Shown in pieces: positions 1 through 8,182 of a DNA stretch of 64,000 nt; position 1 is the first letter of the stretch, and every line of letters starts with the position of its first letter. A program made the translations under genes and the position numbers. Origin of the DNA: Psychroserpens luteolus (GTDB taxonomy: Bacteria; Bacteroidota; Bacteroidia; Flavobacteriales; Flavobacteriaceae); contig NZ_JAHVXI010000004.1 in the NCBI RefSeq assembly GCF_021032705.1, positions 62,001-126,000 of the forward strand, written 5' to 3'. The notes under the pieces were generated by a model, which saw only the letters and a list, made by a program, of their open reading frames with translations, was not told the origin of the DNA and ran no database searches.

Positions 1-1173
1 GCTAGTTTAGAAAACCCAAACTATTTTATAGTTCAACCCTCCAGTGTTAGTCTGCAATTCCCTCAAGATGTTAGTCCGTTTTCTCAGGATTTTTGCATCG
101 TACCAAATGGGATTCAAAACGATCTGGAAATAATAATAACGCCTACCAGTATTACTCAAGCTGGATTTAATGCAAGTTACAGACTATTTTATAGAAACAA
201 AGGGAACACACAAGCCTCAGGAAATTTAAGCTTTGTCTTTGATGACAATATCATGGATTTTCAGTCATCTTCGTTGGCACCAACTGTTACAGCAGGAAAC
301 CTTTCATGGACATTCAATAATCTGTTGCCTTTTGAAACGCGGTTTATTGATTTAGAATTTTCGCTAAACGCAACTACTGATCCAGATTTTCCACTATCAA
401 ATGGAGATATTGTGAACACAGAAGCAATGATAACGACAACACCTGCTGATGTTTTGCCTTCGGATAATACGTTTATGCTTGATCAGACTATCGTTAATTC
501 ATTTGATCCAAACGACAAAACCTGTCTGGAAGGTGAGACCATAAGAGAAGCTATGGTAGGAGAGTATCTTCACTATTTAATTCGCTTTGAAAATATAGGT
601 ACTGCAAACGCTATAAACGTTGTTATAAAAGACAATATTGATATTAGTAAATTTGATATCAATTCTCTAATTCCGTTGCATGCAAGTCATGATTTTATAA
701 CTAGAATTCGAAATACAAATGAAGTCGAATTTATATTTGAAAATATCAACTTGCCATTTGATGATGCTAATAACGATGGTTTTGTAGTGTTTAAAATAAA
801 AACCTTAGAGACGTTGATGGTAGGTGATACGTTTAGTAATGATGCCGAAATTTTCTTCGATTTTAACTTTCCTATTGTAACCAATGATTATCAAACTACG
901 GTCGAAGACAATTTGTCTGTTAATGAGTTTGAATTGGGTTCGACCATACAAGTGTATCCTAATCCGGTTCAAGATCAATTATACATCACTTCTGAAGTGG
1001 TACTTAACAAGACTACTATATATGATGTGAATGGTCGCGTATTACAACACATCATTTTTATTGGAAATGAGTTAGAACGTACTATAGATGTTGCGGATTT
1101 ATCAAAAGGTATTTATTTTGTAAAGCTTTCTTCGGAAAATGGAAGTACAACGCAAAAGATTATAAAGCAATAA
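1..1173 (+). CDS. T9SS-secreted protein with DUF7619-like and type A sorting domains (5' end outside window)
   Basis: The reading frame is open from base 1, so the gene starts upstream; 390 codons are visible. The middle part (about base 500 to 910) starts with FDPNDK and has a conserved-repeat, beta-sandwich look like DUF7619, found in large secreted Bacteroidetes proteins. The last ~75 residues form a typical type A sorting domain: a VYPNPV box, then a YDVNGR turn and a final KGIYFVKL strand. This domain directs export through the type IX system and attachment to or release from the surface. The function of the missing N-terminal part cannot be told; such proteins are often adhesins or enzymes. 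The gene is followed directly by a hairpin terminator. Confidence 0.88.
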   Translation, partial: ASLENPNYFIVQPSSVSLQFPQDVSPFSQDFCIVPNGIQNDLEIIITPTSITQAGFNASYRLFYRNKGNTQASGNLSFVFDDNIMDFQSSSLAPTVTAGNLSWTFNNLLPFETRFIDLEFSLNATTDPDFPLSNGDIVNTEAMITTTPADVLPSDNTFMLDQTIVNSFDPNDKTCLEGETIREAMVGEYLHYLIRFENIGTANAINVVIKDNIDISKFDINSLIPLHASHDFITRIRNTNEVEFIFENINLPFDDANNDGFVVFKIKTLETLMVGDTFSNDAEIFFDFNFPIVTNDYQTTVEDNLSVNEFELGSTIQVYPNPVQDQLYITSEVVLNKTTIYDVNGRVLQHIIFIGNELERTIDVADLSKGIYFVKLSSENGSTTQKIIKQ

Positions 1174-1203
1174 AAAATCCCGAGCATTACGCTCAGGATT
1201 TTT
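1172..1203 (+). terminator. Rho-independent terminator after the T9SS protein gene
   Basis: A stem AAAAATCC-GAGC pairs with GCTC-GGATTTTT around the loop ATTAC, followed by more T residues. It overlaps the stop codon of the upstream gene. The A-run/T-run symmetry means it could also stop leftward transcripts coming from secA. Confidence 0.8.
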
Positions 1204-1254
1204 AGTTTTATGTTGGACTCCACATCACATGCGGAATGCTATGTTTTGTACTAT

Positions 1255-1284
1255 GAGATCCTAAACCAAGTTCAGGGTGACGAG
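1255..1284. repeat. Possible fragment of a dispersed flavobacterial intergenic repeat
   Basis: The stretch GAGATCCTAAACCAAG followed by TTCAGGGTGACGAG resembles intergenic elements built on CAAGTTCAGGGTGACG that are common in Flavobacteriaceae genomes. Only one arm is visible, with no matching inverted partner, so it looks like a decayed copy. The identification rests on recall of the motif, not on a search. Confidence 0.4.
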
Positions 1285-1347
1285 TTACTCTTCATTTGAT
1301 ATGCCTCCTGTTGTCACTTAGCGTTTGAGTGAGACACCAAATAGTAC

Positions 1348-4300
1348 TTAGTGCTCGACTAAGACCCATTCGCCTTTAGCTATTAAAGGGATGGCTTGTT
1401 TATACTTGACCGTTTTATTTTCACCACTCATCACATGCTTAATCGTAACTTTATCATTACGTCCAATTTTTGGTTGCTCTCTAACAATAGTTTCAACCAC
1501 TTGTTGTTGTTGACGTGATGCACCTGCACCAGCAGCTCTGCTTTGTGCTGCACGTTCATCCATATTTGGAATTTCATCCTTTTGCGTTTCTAGCTTCTCT
1601 TGCTTACGTGCTTTGGCTTCCTGGATATTATTTTGTGTTTCCGAAGGTAATTCGCCTTTAAATAAGAACGAGATCACATCTTTATTCACCTGGTCGATCA
1701 TTTCCTTGAACAACTCAAAAGCTTCAAACTTATAGATCAATAGTGGATCTTTTTGCTCGTGAACTGCTAATTGCACCGACTGCTTTAACTCATCCATTTT
1801 ACGTAAATGCGTTTTCCAAGCATCATCAACAATCGCCAAGGTAATGTTCTTTTCAAAATCGTTGATCAACTGCGTTCCTTTGGTTTCATACGCCTTTTCA
1901 AGGTCTGTTACCACTTGTAAGTTCTTTACACCATCGGTAAACGGCACCACGATACGCTTGTATTTATCACGTTGGTTCAAGTACACATTCTCAATCACTG
2001 GGAATGCCAACTCGGCGTTGCGTTGCATTTTCTCTCTGTAGTGCTCAAAAGCCGATTTATAGACTTTTCCAGCAATATCTTGTACTGATAACTTTTTGAA
2101 ATCAGCTTCGGAAATTGGTGAGCTCATCGAGAAGTATCTGATCAATTCAAACTCGAAGTTCTTGAAGTCTTCAGCGGCTTTATTGTTTTCTGCAATGCCT
2201 TCAGAAGTATCGTAGATCATATTGGCTAAGTCGACACGAAGACGTTCACCATGTAAGGCATGACGACGACGTTTGTAAACCACTTCACGCTGCGCATTCA
2301 TCACATCGTCATATTCTAAAAGACGCTTACGAACACCAAATTGGTTTTCTTCTACTTTTTTCTGTGCACGCTCAATAGATTTTGAAATCATAGAATGCTG
2401 AATCACTTCACCTTCCTTTAATCCCATTTTATCCATCATTTTGGCAATACGCTCACTACCAAATAAACGCATGAGGTTATCTTCTAAAGACACATAAAAC
2501 TGTGAACTTCCTGGATCTCCTTGACGTCCTGCACGACCACGTAACTGGCGATCGACACGACGCGAATCGTGACGCTCTGTACCAACGATGGCCAAACCAC
2601 CTGCTTCTTTTACAGCATCTGATAATTTAATATCGGTACCACGACCTGCCATGTTGGTTGCGATAGTTACCTGTCCTGGTTGTCCAGCTTCGGCAACAAT
2701 ATCGGCTTCCTTTTTATGGAGTTTCGCGTTAAGTACATTATGCGGTACTTTTCTAATCGATAACATCTTTCCTAAAAGCTCGGAAATTTCAACGTTTGTT
2801 GTACCAATTAATACTGGTCGTCCTGCTTGGGATAAGTTGGTAACCTCATCGATAACAGCATTGTATTTTTCACGTTTTGTTTTATAAACTAAATCCTGAC
2901 GGTCATCACGTGCAATTGGTCGGTTGGTTGGAATTTCCACCACATCCAATTTATAGATTTCCCAGAATTCACCTGCTTCTGTAACCGCTGTACCTGTCAT
3001 ACCAGATAGTTTGCGGTACATTCTAAAGTAGTTTTGTAAAGTTACTGTAGCAAAGGTTTGTGTGGCATCTTCGATCTTTACATTTTCTTTGGCTTCAATC
3101 GCTTGGTGGAGTCCGTCACTATAACGACGACCATCCATAATACGACCCGTTTGCTCATCAACGATCATCACCTTATTGTCCATCACCACATATTGGATGT
3201 CCTTTTCAAATAAGGCGTATGCTTTTAATAATTGGTTGAGTGTATGGATACGTTCCGATTTAATTCCGAAGTCTCTAAACAACTCTTCCTTTTCGGCAGC
3301 TTCGTCTTCTTTAGATAAGCCTTTGCTTTCAATCTTTGAAATCTCCATACCAATTTCTGGCATCACGAAGAAATCTGGATTCTCTATACCAGATAAGAAT
3401 TCAACACCTTTATCGGTTAATTCTACCTGATTATTTTTTTCTTCGATAACGTAGTAGAGTTCTGCATCAACTTTAGGCATCTCTCTGTTGTTATCTTGCA
3501 TGTAGAAATTCTCCGTTTTTTGGAGTAGGGCCTTAATACCTTCTTCACTTAAGAATTTGATCAAGGCTTTATTTTTAGGAATACCTCTGTAGGCTCTTAA
3601 TAATAAGAAACCACCTTCTTTGGTATCACCTTCTGCAATTAATTTTTTAGCTTCGGCTAAAACACCAACAAGCTCTTTTCGTTGTACACTAACAATCGTA
3701 TCTACTTTAGGTTTTAGCTCTGTAAATTCATGACGATCTCCTTGCGGAATAGGTCCAGAAATAATTAATGGTGTACGTGCATCATCGACCAATACAGAAT
3801 CGACCTCATCAACAATCGCATAGTGATGCGGACGTTGCACTAGATCTCCTGGCGAATGCGCCATATTATCTCTTAGGTAATCGAAACCAAATTCGTTGTT
3901 GGTTCCGTAGGTAATATCTGCTTTATAGGCTTTACGTCTTGCTTCAGAGTTAGGTTGGTGGTAATCGATACAATCGACGCTCAATCCATGGAACTCAAAA
4001 ATAGGAGCCATCCACGCGCTATCACGTTTGGCTAAGTAATCGTTAACCGTTACTAAATGCACACCTTTTCCAGCTAAGGCATTTAAGTATACAGGAAGGG
4101 TTGCTACTAAGGTTTTACCTTCACCAGTTTGCATCTCTGCAATTTTTCCTTGGTGCATTGCTGCTCCACCAATAAGCTGTACATCGTAATGAATCATGTC
4201 CCAAGTAATTGGCTTACCAGCGGCATCCCAAGAATTGGCCCAAATGGCTTGATCGCCTTGAAGCGTTACATAATCTTTATCACCAGACACTAAGCGGTCA

Positions 4301-4707
4301 AACTCATTAGCTTGGACCGAAATTTCGGTGTTGTGAACAAAACGCTTTGCTGTTTCTTTTACGACAGCAAAGGCTTCTGGCATAATATCATTAAGAACGA
4401 CTTCAGAGACCTCGTAGATATCATCTTTGATCTTATCTATTTCAAGGTAGATGTCTTCTCTTTTATCAATATCATCAGTGGCTTCAGCATCTTTTAATAA
4501 TTGATCTATATTGTCTTGAAGCGGTTTGCGTGCTTCGGCTATTTTGTCTTTGAACTCCGCAGTTTTGGCTCTCAATTGGTCATGAGATAATTGCTCAAGT
4601 GCACTTTCAAAAGATTTCACTTGATCTACAATAGGAGTAAGCGCCTTCACATCCTGTTTGGCTTTGTCTCCTACAAATACTTTAAGTACTGAATTTAAAA
4701 AACTCAT
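1348..4707 (-). CDS. secA: Preprotein translocase ATPase SecA
   Basis: This is the motor ATPase of the Sec pathway, which pushes unfolded preproteins through SecYEG. The 1119-residue product has the Walker A motif MQTGEGKTLVA, the DEVDSVLVDDARTPLIISG helicase II region, the GTNNEFGFDYLRDNM motif, TNMAGRGTDIKL and the QLRGRAGRQGDPG motif near the end of the second ATPase domain. It is about 200 residues longer than E. coli SecA, mostly through an insert of ~130 residues after RTPLIISGP, which is normal for Bacteroidetes. The usual C-terminal zinc-binding CxC...CH tail is absent; the protein ends in KGEWVLVEH. The ATG at 4707 has a leader with a TATCTTTG box and a hairpin. Confidence 0.98.
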   Translation of the reverse strand: MSFLNSVLKVFVGDKAKQDVKALTPIVDQVKSFESALEQLSHDQLRAKTAEFKDKIAEARKPLQDNIDQLLKDAEATDDIDKREDIYLEIDKIKDDIYEVSEVVLNDIMPEAFAVVKETAKRFVHNTEISVQANEFDRLVSGDKDYVTLQGDQAIWANSWDAAGKPITWDMIHYDVQLIGGAAMHQGKIAEMQTGEGKTLVATLPVYLNALAGKGVHLVTVNDYLAKRDSAWMAPIFEFHGLSVDCIDYHQPNSEARRKAYKADITYGTNNEFGFDYLRDNMAHSPGDLVQRPHHYAIVDEVDSVLVDDARTPLIISGPIPQGDRHEFTELKPKVDTIVSVQRKELVGVLAEAKKLIAEGDTKEGGFLLLRAYRGIPKNKALIKFLSEEGIKALLQKTENFYMQDNNREMPKVDAELYYVIEEKNNQVELTDKGVEFLSGIENPDFFVMPEIGMEISKIESKGLSKEDEAAEKEELFRDFGIKSERIHTLNQLLKAYALFEKDIQYVVMDNKVMIVDEQTGRIMDGRRYSDGLHQAIEAKENVKIEDATQTFATVTLQNYFRMYRKLSGMTGTAVTEAGEFWEIYKLDVVEIPTNRPIARDDRQDLVYKTKREKYNAVIDEVTNLSQAGRPVLIGTTNVEISELLGKMLSIRKVPHNVLNAKLHKKEADIVAEAGQPGQVTIATNMAGRGTDIKLSDAVKEAGGLAIVGTERHDSRRVDRQLRGRAGRQGDPGSSQFYVSLEDNLMRLFGSERIAKMMDKMGLKEGEVIQHSMISKSIERAQKKVEENQFGVRKRLLEYDDVMNAQREVVYKRRRHALHGERLRVDLANMIYDTSEGIAENNKAAEDFKNFEFELIRYFSMSSPISEADFKKLSVQDIAGKVYKSAFEHYREKMQRNAELAFPVIENVYLNQRDKYKRIVVPFTDGVKNLQVVTDLEKAYETKGTQLINDFEKNITLAIVDDAWKTHLRKMDELKQSVQLAVHEQKDPLLIYKFEAFELFKEMIDQVNKDVISFLFKGELPSETQNNIQEAKARKQEKLETQKDEIPNMDERAAQSRAAGAGASRQQQQVVETIVREQPKIGRNDKVTIKHVMSGENKTVKYKQAIPLIAKGEWVLVEH

Positions 4708-4730
4708 TTGTGTTTATTTATGTTATTAGA

Positions 4731-4748
4731 AACGTTGCGAACAACGTT
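4731..4748 (-). promoter_or_regulatory. Stem-loop in the secA 5' leader (UUCG loop)
   Basis: Read on the minus strand, AACGTTG-TTCG-CAACGTT is a perfect 7-bp stem (8 bp with the flanking A/T pair) with a UUCG tetraloop. It lies between the predicted -7 box (4773-4780) and the secA start (4707), about 24 bases before the ATG. It could affect mRNA stability or translation of secA; the role is inferred from position only. Confidence 0.5.
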
Positions 4749-4772
4749 TTATCTTTAAAAATTCTGGAATTT

Positions 4773-4780
4773 CAAAGATA
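4773..4780 (-). promoter_or_regulatory. Predicted secA promoter (-7 element TATCTTTG)
   Basis: The minus strand reads TATCTTTG, a full match to the Bacteroidetes -7 consensus TAnnTTTG, 65 bases before the secA ATG. The -33 element is weak: only a TTTTC about 20 bases upstream. Transcription would start near 4766. Confidence 0.5.
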
Positions 4781-4814
4781 TGATTTGTGTTAGTTATACT
4801 GAAAATTTCGGGCA

Positions 4815-4842
4815 CAAAAAAAGCCTCAATGAGAGACTTTTT
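4815..4842 (-). terminator. Predicted terminator between the DUF2795 gene and secA
   Basis: On the minus strand AAAAAGTCTC-TCATT-GAGGCTTTTTTT forms a stem with one mismatch followed by a T-run. It would end transcripts of the DUF2795 gene before the secA promoter. The A-run on the other side makes it symmetric. Confidence 0.6.
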
Positions 4843-4861
4843 AACTTTTTTATATCATTAG

Positions 4862-4885
4862 AGGTAATTTTTGTTTCAATTACCT
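4862..4885 (-). other. Perfect inverted repeat directly after the DUF2795 gene stop codon
   Basis: AGGTAATT and AATTACCT form a perfect 8-bp stem around an 8-base loop, and the second arm touches the stop codon. There is no long T-run immediately after it, so it may protect the mRNA 3' end rather than act as the terminator, which is probably the next hairpin. Confidence 0.45.
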
Positions 4886-5107
4886 TTAATACTCATCTTC
4901 ATTCCAGAGATAATCTTCATCTGTCGGATAATCTGACCAGATTTCTTCGATGGAATCGTAAGAGTCGCCTTCGTCTTCTATCGCTTGTAGATTTTCAACA
5001 ACTTCCAATGGAGCTCCTGTTCTAATAGCGTAGTCTATTAATTCGTCTTTTGTTGCTGGCCAAGGCGCATCACTTAAATACGATGCTAATTCTAATGTCC
5101 AATACAT
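4886..5107 (-). CDS. Small acidic DUF2795 domain protein
   Basis: A 73-residue acidic protein beginning MYWTLELASYLSDAPWPATK. The helical pattern with a PATKDELIDYA helix-turn and a strongly acidic C-terminus (about residues 46 to 73) fits the DUF2795 family as it occurs in Bacteroidetes, where it is commonly found beside secA. The function is unknown. It has its own good promoter (5131-5160) and a terminator behind it, so it is likely transcribed alone. Its start is supported by the promoter spacing. Confidence 0.85.
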   Translation of the reverse strand: MYWTLELASYLSDAPWPATKDELIDYAIRTGAPLEVVENLQAIEDEGDSYDSIEEIWSDYPTDEDYLWNEDEY

Positions 5108-5130
5108 TTCTTAATGTGTTTATTTTTTTG

Positions 5131-5160
5131 CAAAAATAAAATTATAGTTCAAAAAGTCAA
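5131..5160 (-). promoter_or_regulatory. Promoter of the DUF2795 gene
   Basis: Minus strand: TTG at 5160-5158, a 19-base spacer, then TATTTTTG at 5138-5131, matching TTG-N19-TAnnTTTG. Predicted transcription start near 5124, ahead of the ATG at 5107. Confidence 0.6.
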
Positions 5161-5257
5161 GAAAAAAACGAATTAATTAAATAATAATTTTAAAGAACTT
5201 ATATTTTTTATGCTTTAAGCCTAGTAGAACTAGTAATTTATTCTGCAAAGTGGTATT

Positions 5258-5833
5258 CTAGGATTCTTTCTTTGGAATCCATTTTACTTCTTCGGCTTGC
5301 AAATCATGTGACAACTTTCGTGCCAATACAAATAGGTAGTCAGAAAGTCGGTTGAGGTACTTTAAACTTTCGGGTTGGAAAGGTTCCAGATCATTAAGCG
5401 CACTTGCTAAACGTTCGGCTCTACGGCACACACAGCGAGCGATGTGACAGAATGACACCGTTTGATGTCCACCAGGTAATACAAAGTGCGTCATTGGTGG
5501 TAATGATTCGTTCATGGTATCCATTTCTTGTTCGAGTTGCGCAATATCGGTTTCGGAAATTTTAGGGATGTTTAACCGTTCTTTTCCGTTTTTGAGTGTG
5601 GCCTTTTCAGGGTCGGTTGCTAAAATAGCACCAACGGTAAATAATCTATCCTGAATATCTATGAGCACATCTTTATAATGGTTATTGATGTCTTGGTCTC
5701 TTATCAGTCCTAAATGTGAATTGAGTTCATCTACTGTTCCGTAGCTATCAATACGAATATGATGTTTTGGAACACGTGTACCACCAAACAATGCCGTTGT
5801 TCCTTTGTCTCCCGTTTTTGTATATATTTTCAT
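5258..5833 (-). CDS. Cob(I)yrinic acid a,c-diamide adenosyltransferase, PduO type
   Basis: The enzyme transfers the adenosyl group of ATP to cob(I)alamin, giving adenosylcobalamin, the cofactor of methylmalonyl-CoA mutase and some ribonucleotide reductases. The 191-residue length is normal for the single-domain PduO/MMAB family. The ATP-binding N-terminus MKIYTKTGDKGTTALFGG is present, as is the C-terminal helix with CHIARCVCRRAER and YLNRLSDYLFVLARK, both family signatures. It lies in a leftward block with the CPBP protease gene 52 bases upstream; no B12 riboswitch was seen in the leader. Confidence 0.95.
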   Translation of the reverse strand: MKIYTKTGDKGTTALFGGTRVPKHHIRIDSYGTVDELNSHLGLIRDQDINNHYKDVLIDIQDRLFTVGAILATDPEKATLKNGKERLNIPKISETDIAQLEQEMDTMNESLPPMTHFVLPGGHQTVSFCHIARCVCRRAERLASALNDLEPFQPESLKYLNRLSDYLFVLARKLSHDLQAEEVKWIPKKES

Positions 5834-5885
5834 AGATGCAAGTTAAAAGTTTTAATCGAGATACGTTTTGAATTATATCTTAAAA

Positions 5886-6563
5886 TTAAACGATAATTGC
5901 CCATAAGTTCCAACTCATGTGGAATAAGATTGAAGGTACAAATGATTTTGATTTATGATAAAGCAAAGCAGAAATTAAACCACCAAAGAAGGTAATGTAT
6001 GTTAAATGAATATCAAGATTTAGATAGTCTGCATTAGGGAAGAATATAGCAAAAGTTTGTAGGTGGATGAGGCTAAACAATACAGAGGAAATTAAGATGG
6101 CAAATACGGGTTTCATGTATTTATTTAAGCCTTGTTGGATGTAGCCTCTAAAAAACAGCTCTTCTGCCAAAGGAATAAAAAGTACTGTAGCTAGCGATTC
6201 TCTTTGGCTGGTTTTGGTCATAACAAAATCGTATATAATATTGTGATCTGTATTAAAAATGGCGTTATAAATTATATTTAGAGGTGTTTGAATAAAAACA
6301 AAAGCAGCACCTAATGATATAGCAATAAATGACAACCTGTAGGGAACTTTAAAAAAATAAAGGAGTTTCTTTTTATAGATGAGGAATAATAAATAAAATA
6401 TAGCAGCGGCTTCTACTATGGTTGTAGCAAGTAAAGCATATTTATAGGCTCTATGAAACATGTCTTCAATCACATAATAGAATAGCATGCCTACAACAGC
6501 AGCATTAAGTTCAAGAAAAACAATAAATAGTAATGTTGCTAAAAGATATTTGAGAGGTCTCAT
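5886..6563 (-). CDS. CPBP family intramembrane glutamic endopeptidase
   Basis: A 225-residue integral membrane protein with about seven hydrophobic segments. The signature of the CPBP/Abi (CaaX-protease and bacteriocin-processing) family is clear: E134-E135-L-F-F-R139-G, then SLIHLQ and a last His-containing segment (ILFHMSWN). These Glu and His residues are the catalytic set in the membrane. The substrate is unknown; in bacteria the family is linked to protein processing and bacteriocin self-immunity. It sits between the ABC ATPase and adenosyltransferase genes on the same strand, with 86 bases to the ABC gene, so it need not share their function. Confidence 0.9.
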   Translation of the reverse strand: MRPLKYLLATLLFIVFLELNAAVVGMLFYYVIEDMFHRAYKYALLATTIVEAAAIFYLLFLIYKKKLLYFFKVPYRLSFIAISLGAAFVFIQTPLNIIYNAIFNTDHNIIYDFVMTKTSQRESLATVLFIPLAEELFFRGYIQQGLNKYMKPVFAILISSVLFSLIHLQTFAIFFPNADYLNLDIHLTYITFFGGLISALLYHKSKSFVPSILFHMSWNLWAIIV

Positions 6564-6650
6564 GTATTGTTGATTGTCAATTTATCACGTTAGAATGACT
6601 CCAATACTGATGAGTATTATTACAGCAATAAAAGGTAATATCGCAGTTAA

Positions 6651-7334
6651 TTAATTTCTAGTATCGCTTTCCACCATGCCATCACGCAATCTAATCACAC
6701 GTTTCGCATGTGCTGCGATATCTTCTTCATGCGTGACCATGATTACCGTGTTTCCTGCTTGATGGATTTCATCAAACAAGGTCATGATTTCGTGACCTGT
6801 CTTAGAATCTAGGTTTCCTGTAGGCTCATCGGCCAAAATAATAGAAGGTTTATTAACAAGTGCACGACCAACAGCCACACGTTGGCGTTGACCACCAGAT
6901 AATTGATTAGGTTTGTGATCCATACGATCGGCAAGACCTACATCAGTAAGCACTTCTTCAGCTCTTTTTGTACGTTGTGATTTTGAAGCACCTGCATATA
7001 CCATTGGTAAAGCGACATTATCCAAAGCAGTAGTTCGTGGTAATAGGTTGAACGTTTGAAACACGAAGCCAATTTCAGTATTTCTAATTTCGGCTAATTC
7101 ATCATCGCTCATCTGACTCACATCTTTACCATTAAGAACATATGAGCCAGCCGTTGGTGTATCTAGGCAACCCAATAGGTTCATAAGTGTTGATTTTCCC
7201 GAACCTGAAGGTCCCATAATGGCAACATAGTCTCCTAATTCGATGTCTAAATCGATGCCCTTTAACACATGAACGGTCTCTTGACCGAGTTGAAAATCAC
7301 GAATGATGTCTCTAATTTCAATAACGTTTCCCAT
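6651..7334 (-). CDS. ABC transporter ATP-binding protein, LolD/MacB type
   Basis: ATPase subunit of the MacB/LolD/FtsE class. Walker A is GPSGSGKST, the signature is [15 protein letters not shown], Walker B is [12 protein letters not shown], and the H-loop is VTHE. The start at 7334 gives [10 protein letters not shown], the normal N-terminus of the family; an upstream TTG at 7367 would add an unlikely 11 residues. There is no permease partner beside it, so it must pair with a MacB-like permease encoded elsewhere. Such pairs export peptides or move lipoproteins. The gene lies in a leftward run after the methyltransferase and ABC-F genes. Confidence 0.93.
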   Translation of the reverse strand: MGNVIEIRDIIRDFQLGQETVHVLKGIDLDIELGDYVAIMGPSGSGKSTLMNLLGCLDTPTAGSYVLNGKDVSQMSDDELAEIRNTEIGFVFQTFNLLPRTTALDNVALPMVYAGASKSQRTKRAEEVLTDVGLADRMDHKPNQLSGGQRQRVAVGRALVNKPSIILADEPTGNLDSKTGHEIMTLFDEIHQAGNTVIMVTHEEDIAAHAKRVIRLRDGMVESDTRN

Positions 7335-7409
7335 ACTGGAATATACTTTTAATTGATGTGTCTGCAAGATACAGATTTCACTTCATATGACGCAACACAT
7401 TAAATGTTG

Positions 7410-8180
7410 TTACAATCTAATGACGAAATTTTCTTTCACCTGTTCTTTTCTGAAGCATACAAATCCCCAAAAAAAGGTGTCAATGGTCACAGTGACTTTA
7501 GGATGTGCTTTAATCCTTTCCCAAGCGTCCACCATATCTCTCGACCAATGGATGTCATCAAAAATAAAAATAGAATCGTTATGTGCCGATGCAATCAACG
7601 TATTAAAATACTGAAGTGTTGCCTCTTTATTATGATTACCATCAAAAAAAACAAGATCGTAGGTATTGTCTTTTAACTTCGGAAGGCTAGTTTCAAATTC
7701 ACTATTCTCAAGCGAGACATTGTTAATATTGAAATCGTCAAGTTGCTGTTTTGTAAATGCAGCTGTATTTGGGCAACCTTCTACCGAAGTAATTTTACTT
7801 TTCGAATTGGCAAGCGCCATAGCATGAGTGGCAATACCTAATGAAGTGCCAAGTTCTAAGATGTGTTTAGGCTTAAAATAGCGAACTAACCTGTAAAGTA
7901 ATTGTGATCTTTTTACGGAAGTTCCAGACGTTTTTGCCATGGCACTGATCGCTCTGGAATTTGATTTGAACACTCTTGAGCCTGAACCAAAATCGGTGAT
8001 GTCTATCGATTGCTTGTTTTTTAATAAGGTGTTTCTATATGATGAAAGTTTTGCATAATCATCGTACTTCGTTTTATCATAAAAGCATTTGGTGACCAAA
8101 TCATAGACAAAAGGGGAGTGGACACCATGTTGGTTGGTGGACTTGAATAAAAATTTGATGTATTCAATACTTTGAAACAT
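7410..8180 (-). CDS. Class I SAM-dependent methyltransferase, O-methyltransferase-like
   Basis: A 256-residue Rossmann-fold methyltransferase. Motif I is HILELGTSLGIATHAMA around residue 95, followed by the acidic loop TSVEGCPN and the DLVFFDGNH motif typical of the methyltransferase_24/catechol O-methyltransferase-like group. The N-terminal ~80 residues (starting MFQSIEYIKF) carry the QHGVHSPFVYDL box conserved in the Bacteroidetes version. The substrate is unknown. Its start lies 2 bases after the stop of the ABC-F gene, so the two are co-transcribed and probably translationally coupled. Confidence 0.88.
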   Translation of the reverse strand: MFQSIEYIKFLFKSTNQHGVHSPFVYDLVTKCFYDKTKYDDYAKLSSYRNTLLKNKQSIDITDFGSGSRVFKSNSRAISAMAKTSGTSVKRSQLLYRLVRYFKPKHILELGTSLGIATHAMALANSKSKITSVEGCPNTAAFTKQQLDDFNINNVSLENSEFETSLPKLKDNTYDLVFFDGNHNKEATLQYFNTLIASAHNDSIFIFDDIHWSRDMVDAWERIKAHPKVTVTIDTFFWGFVCFRKEQVKENFVIRL

Positions 8181-8182
8181 GA

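Noticed and set aside
2588-2887. 99-codon open frame opposite secA
   Set aside because: Antisense to a conserved ATPase region, low-complexity composition and no recognisable motif.
7335-7367. Longer N-terminus of the LolD-like ATPase from a TTG at 7367
   Set aside because: The 11 extra residues are not typical of the family, and the ATG at 7334 gives a canonical start.
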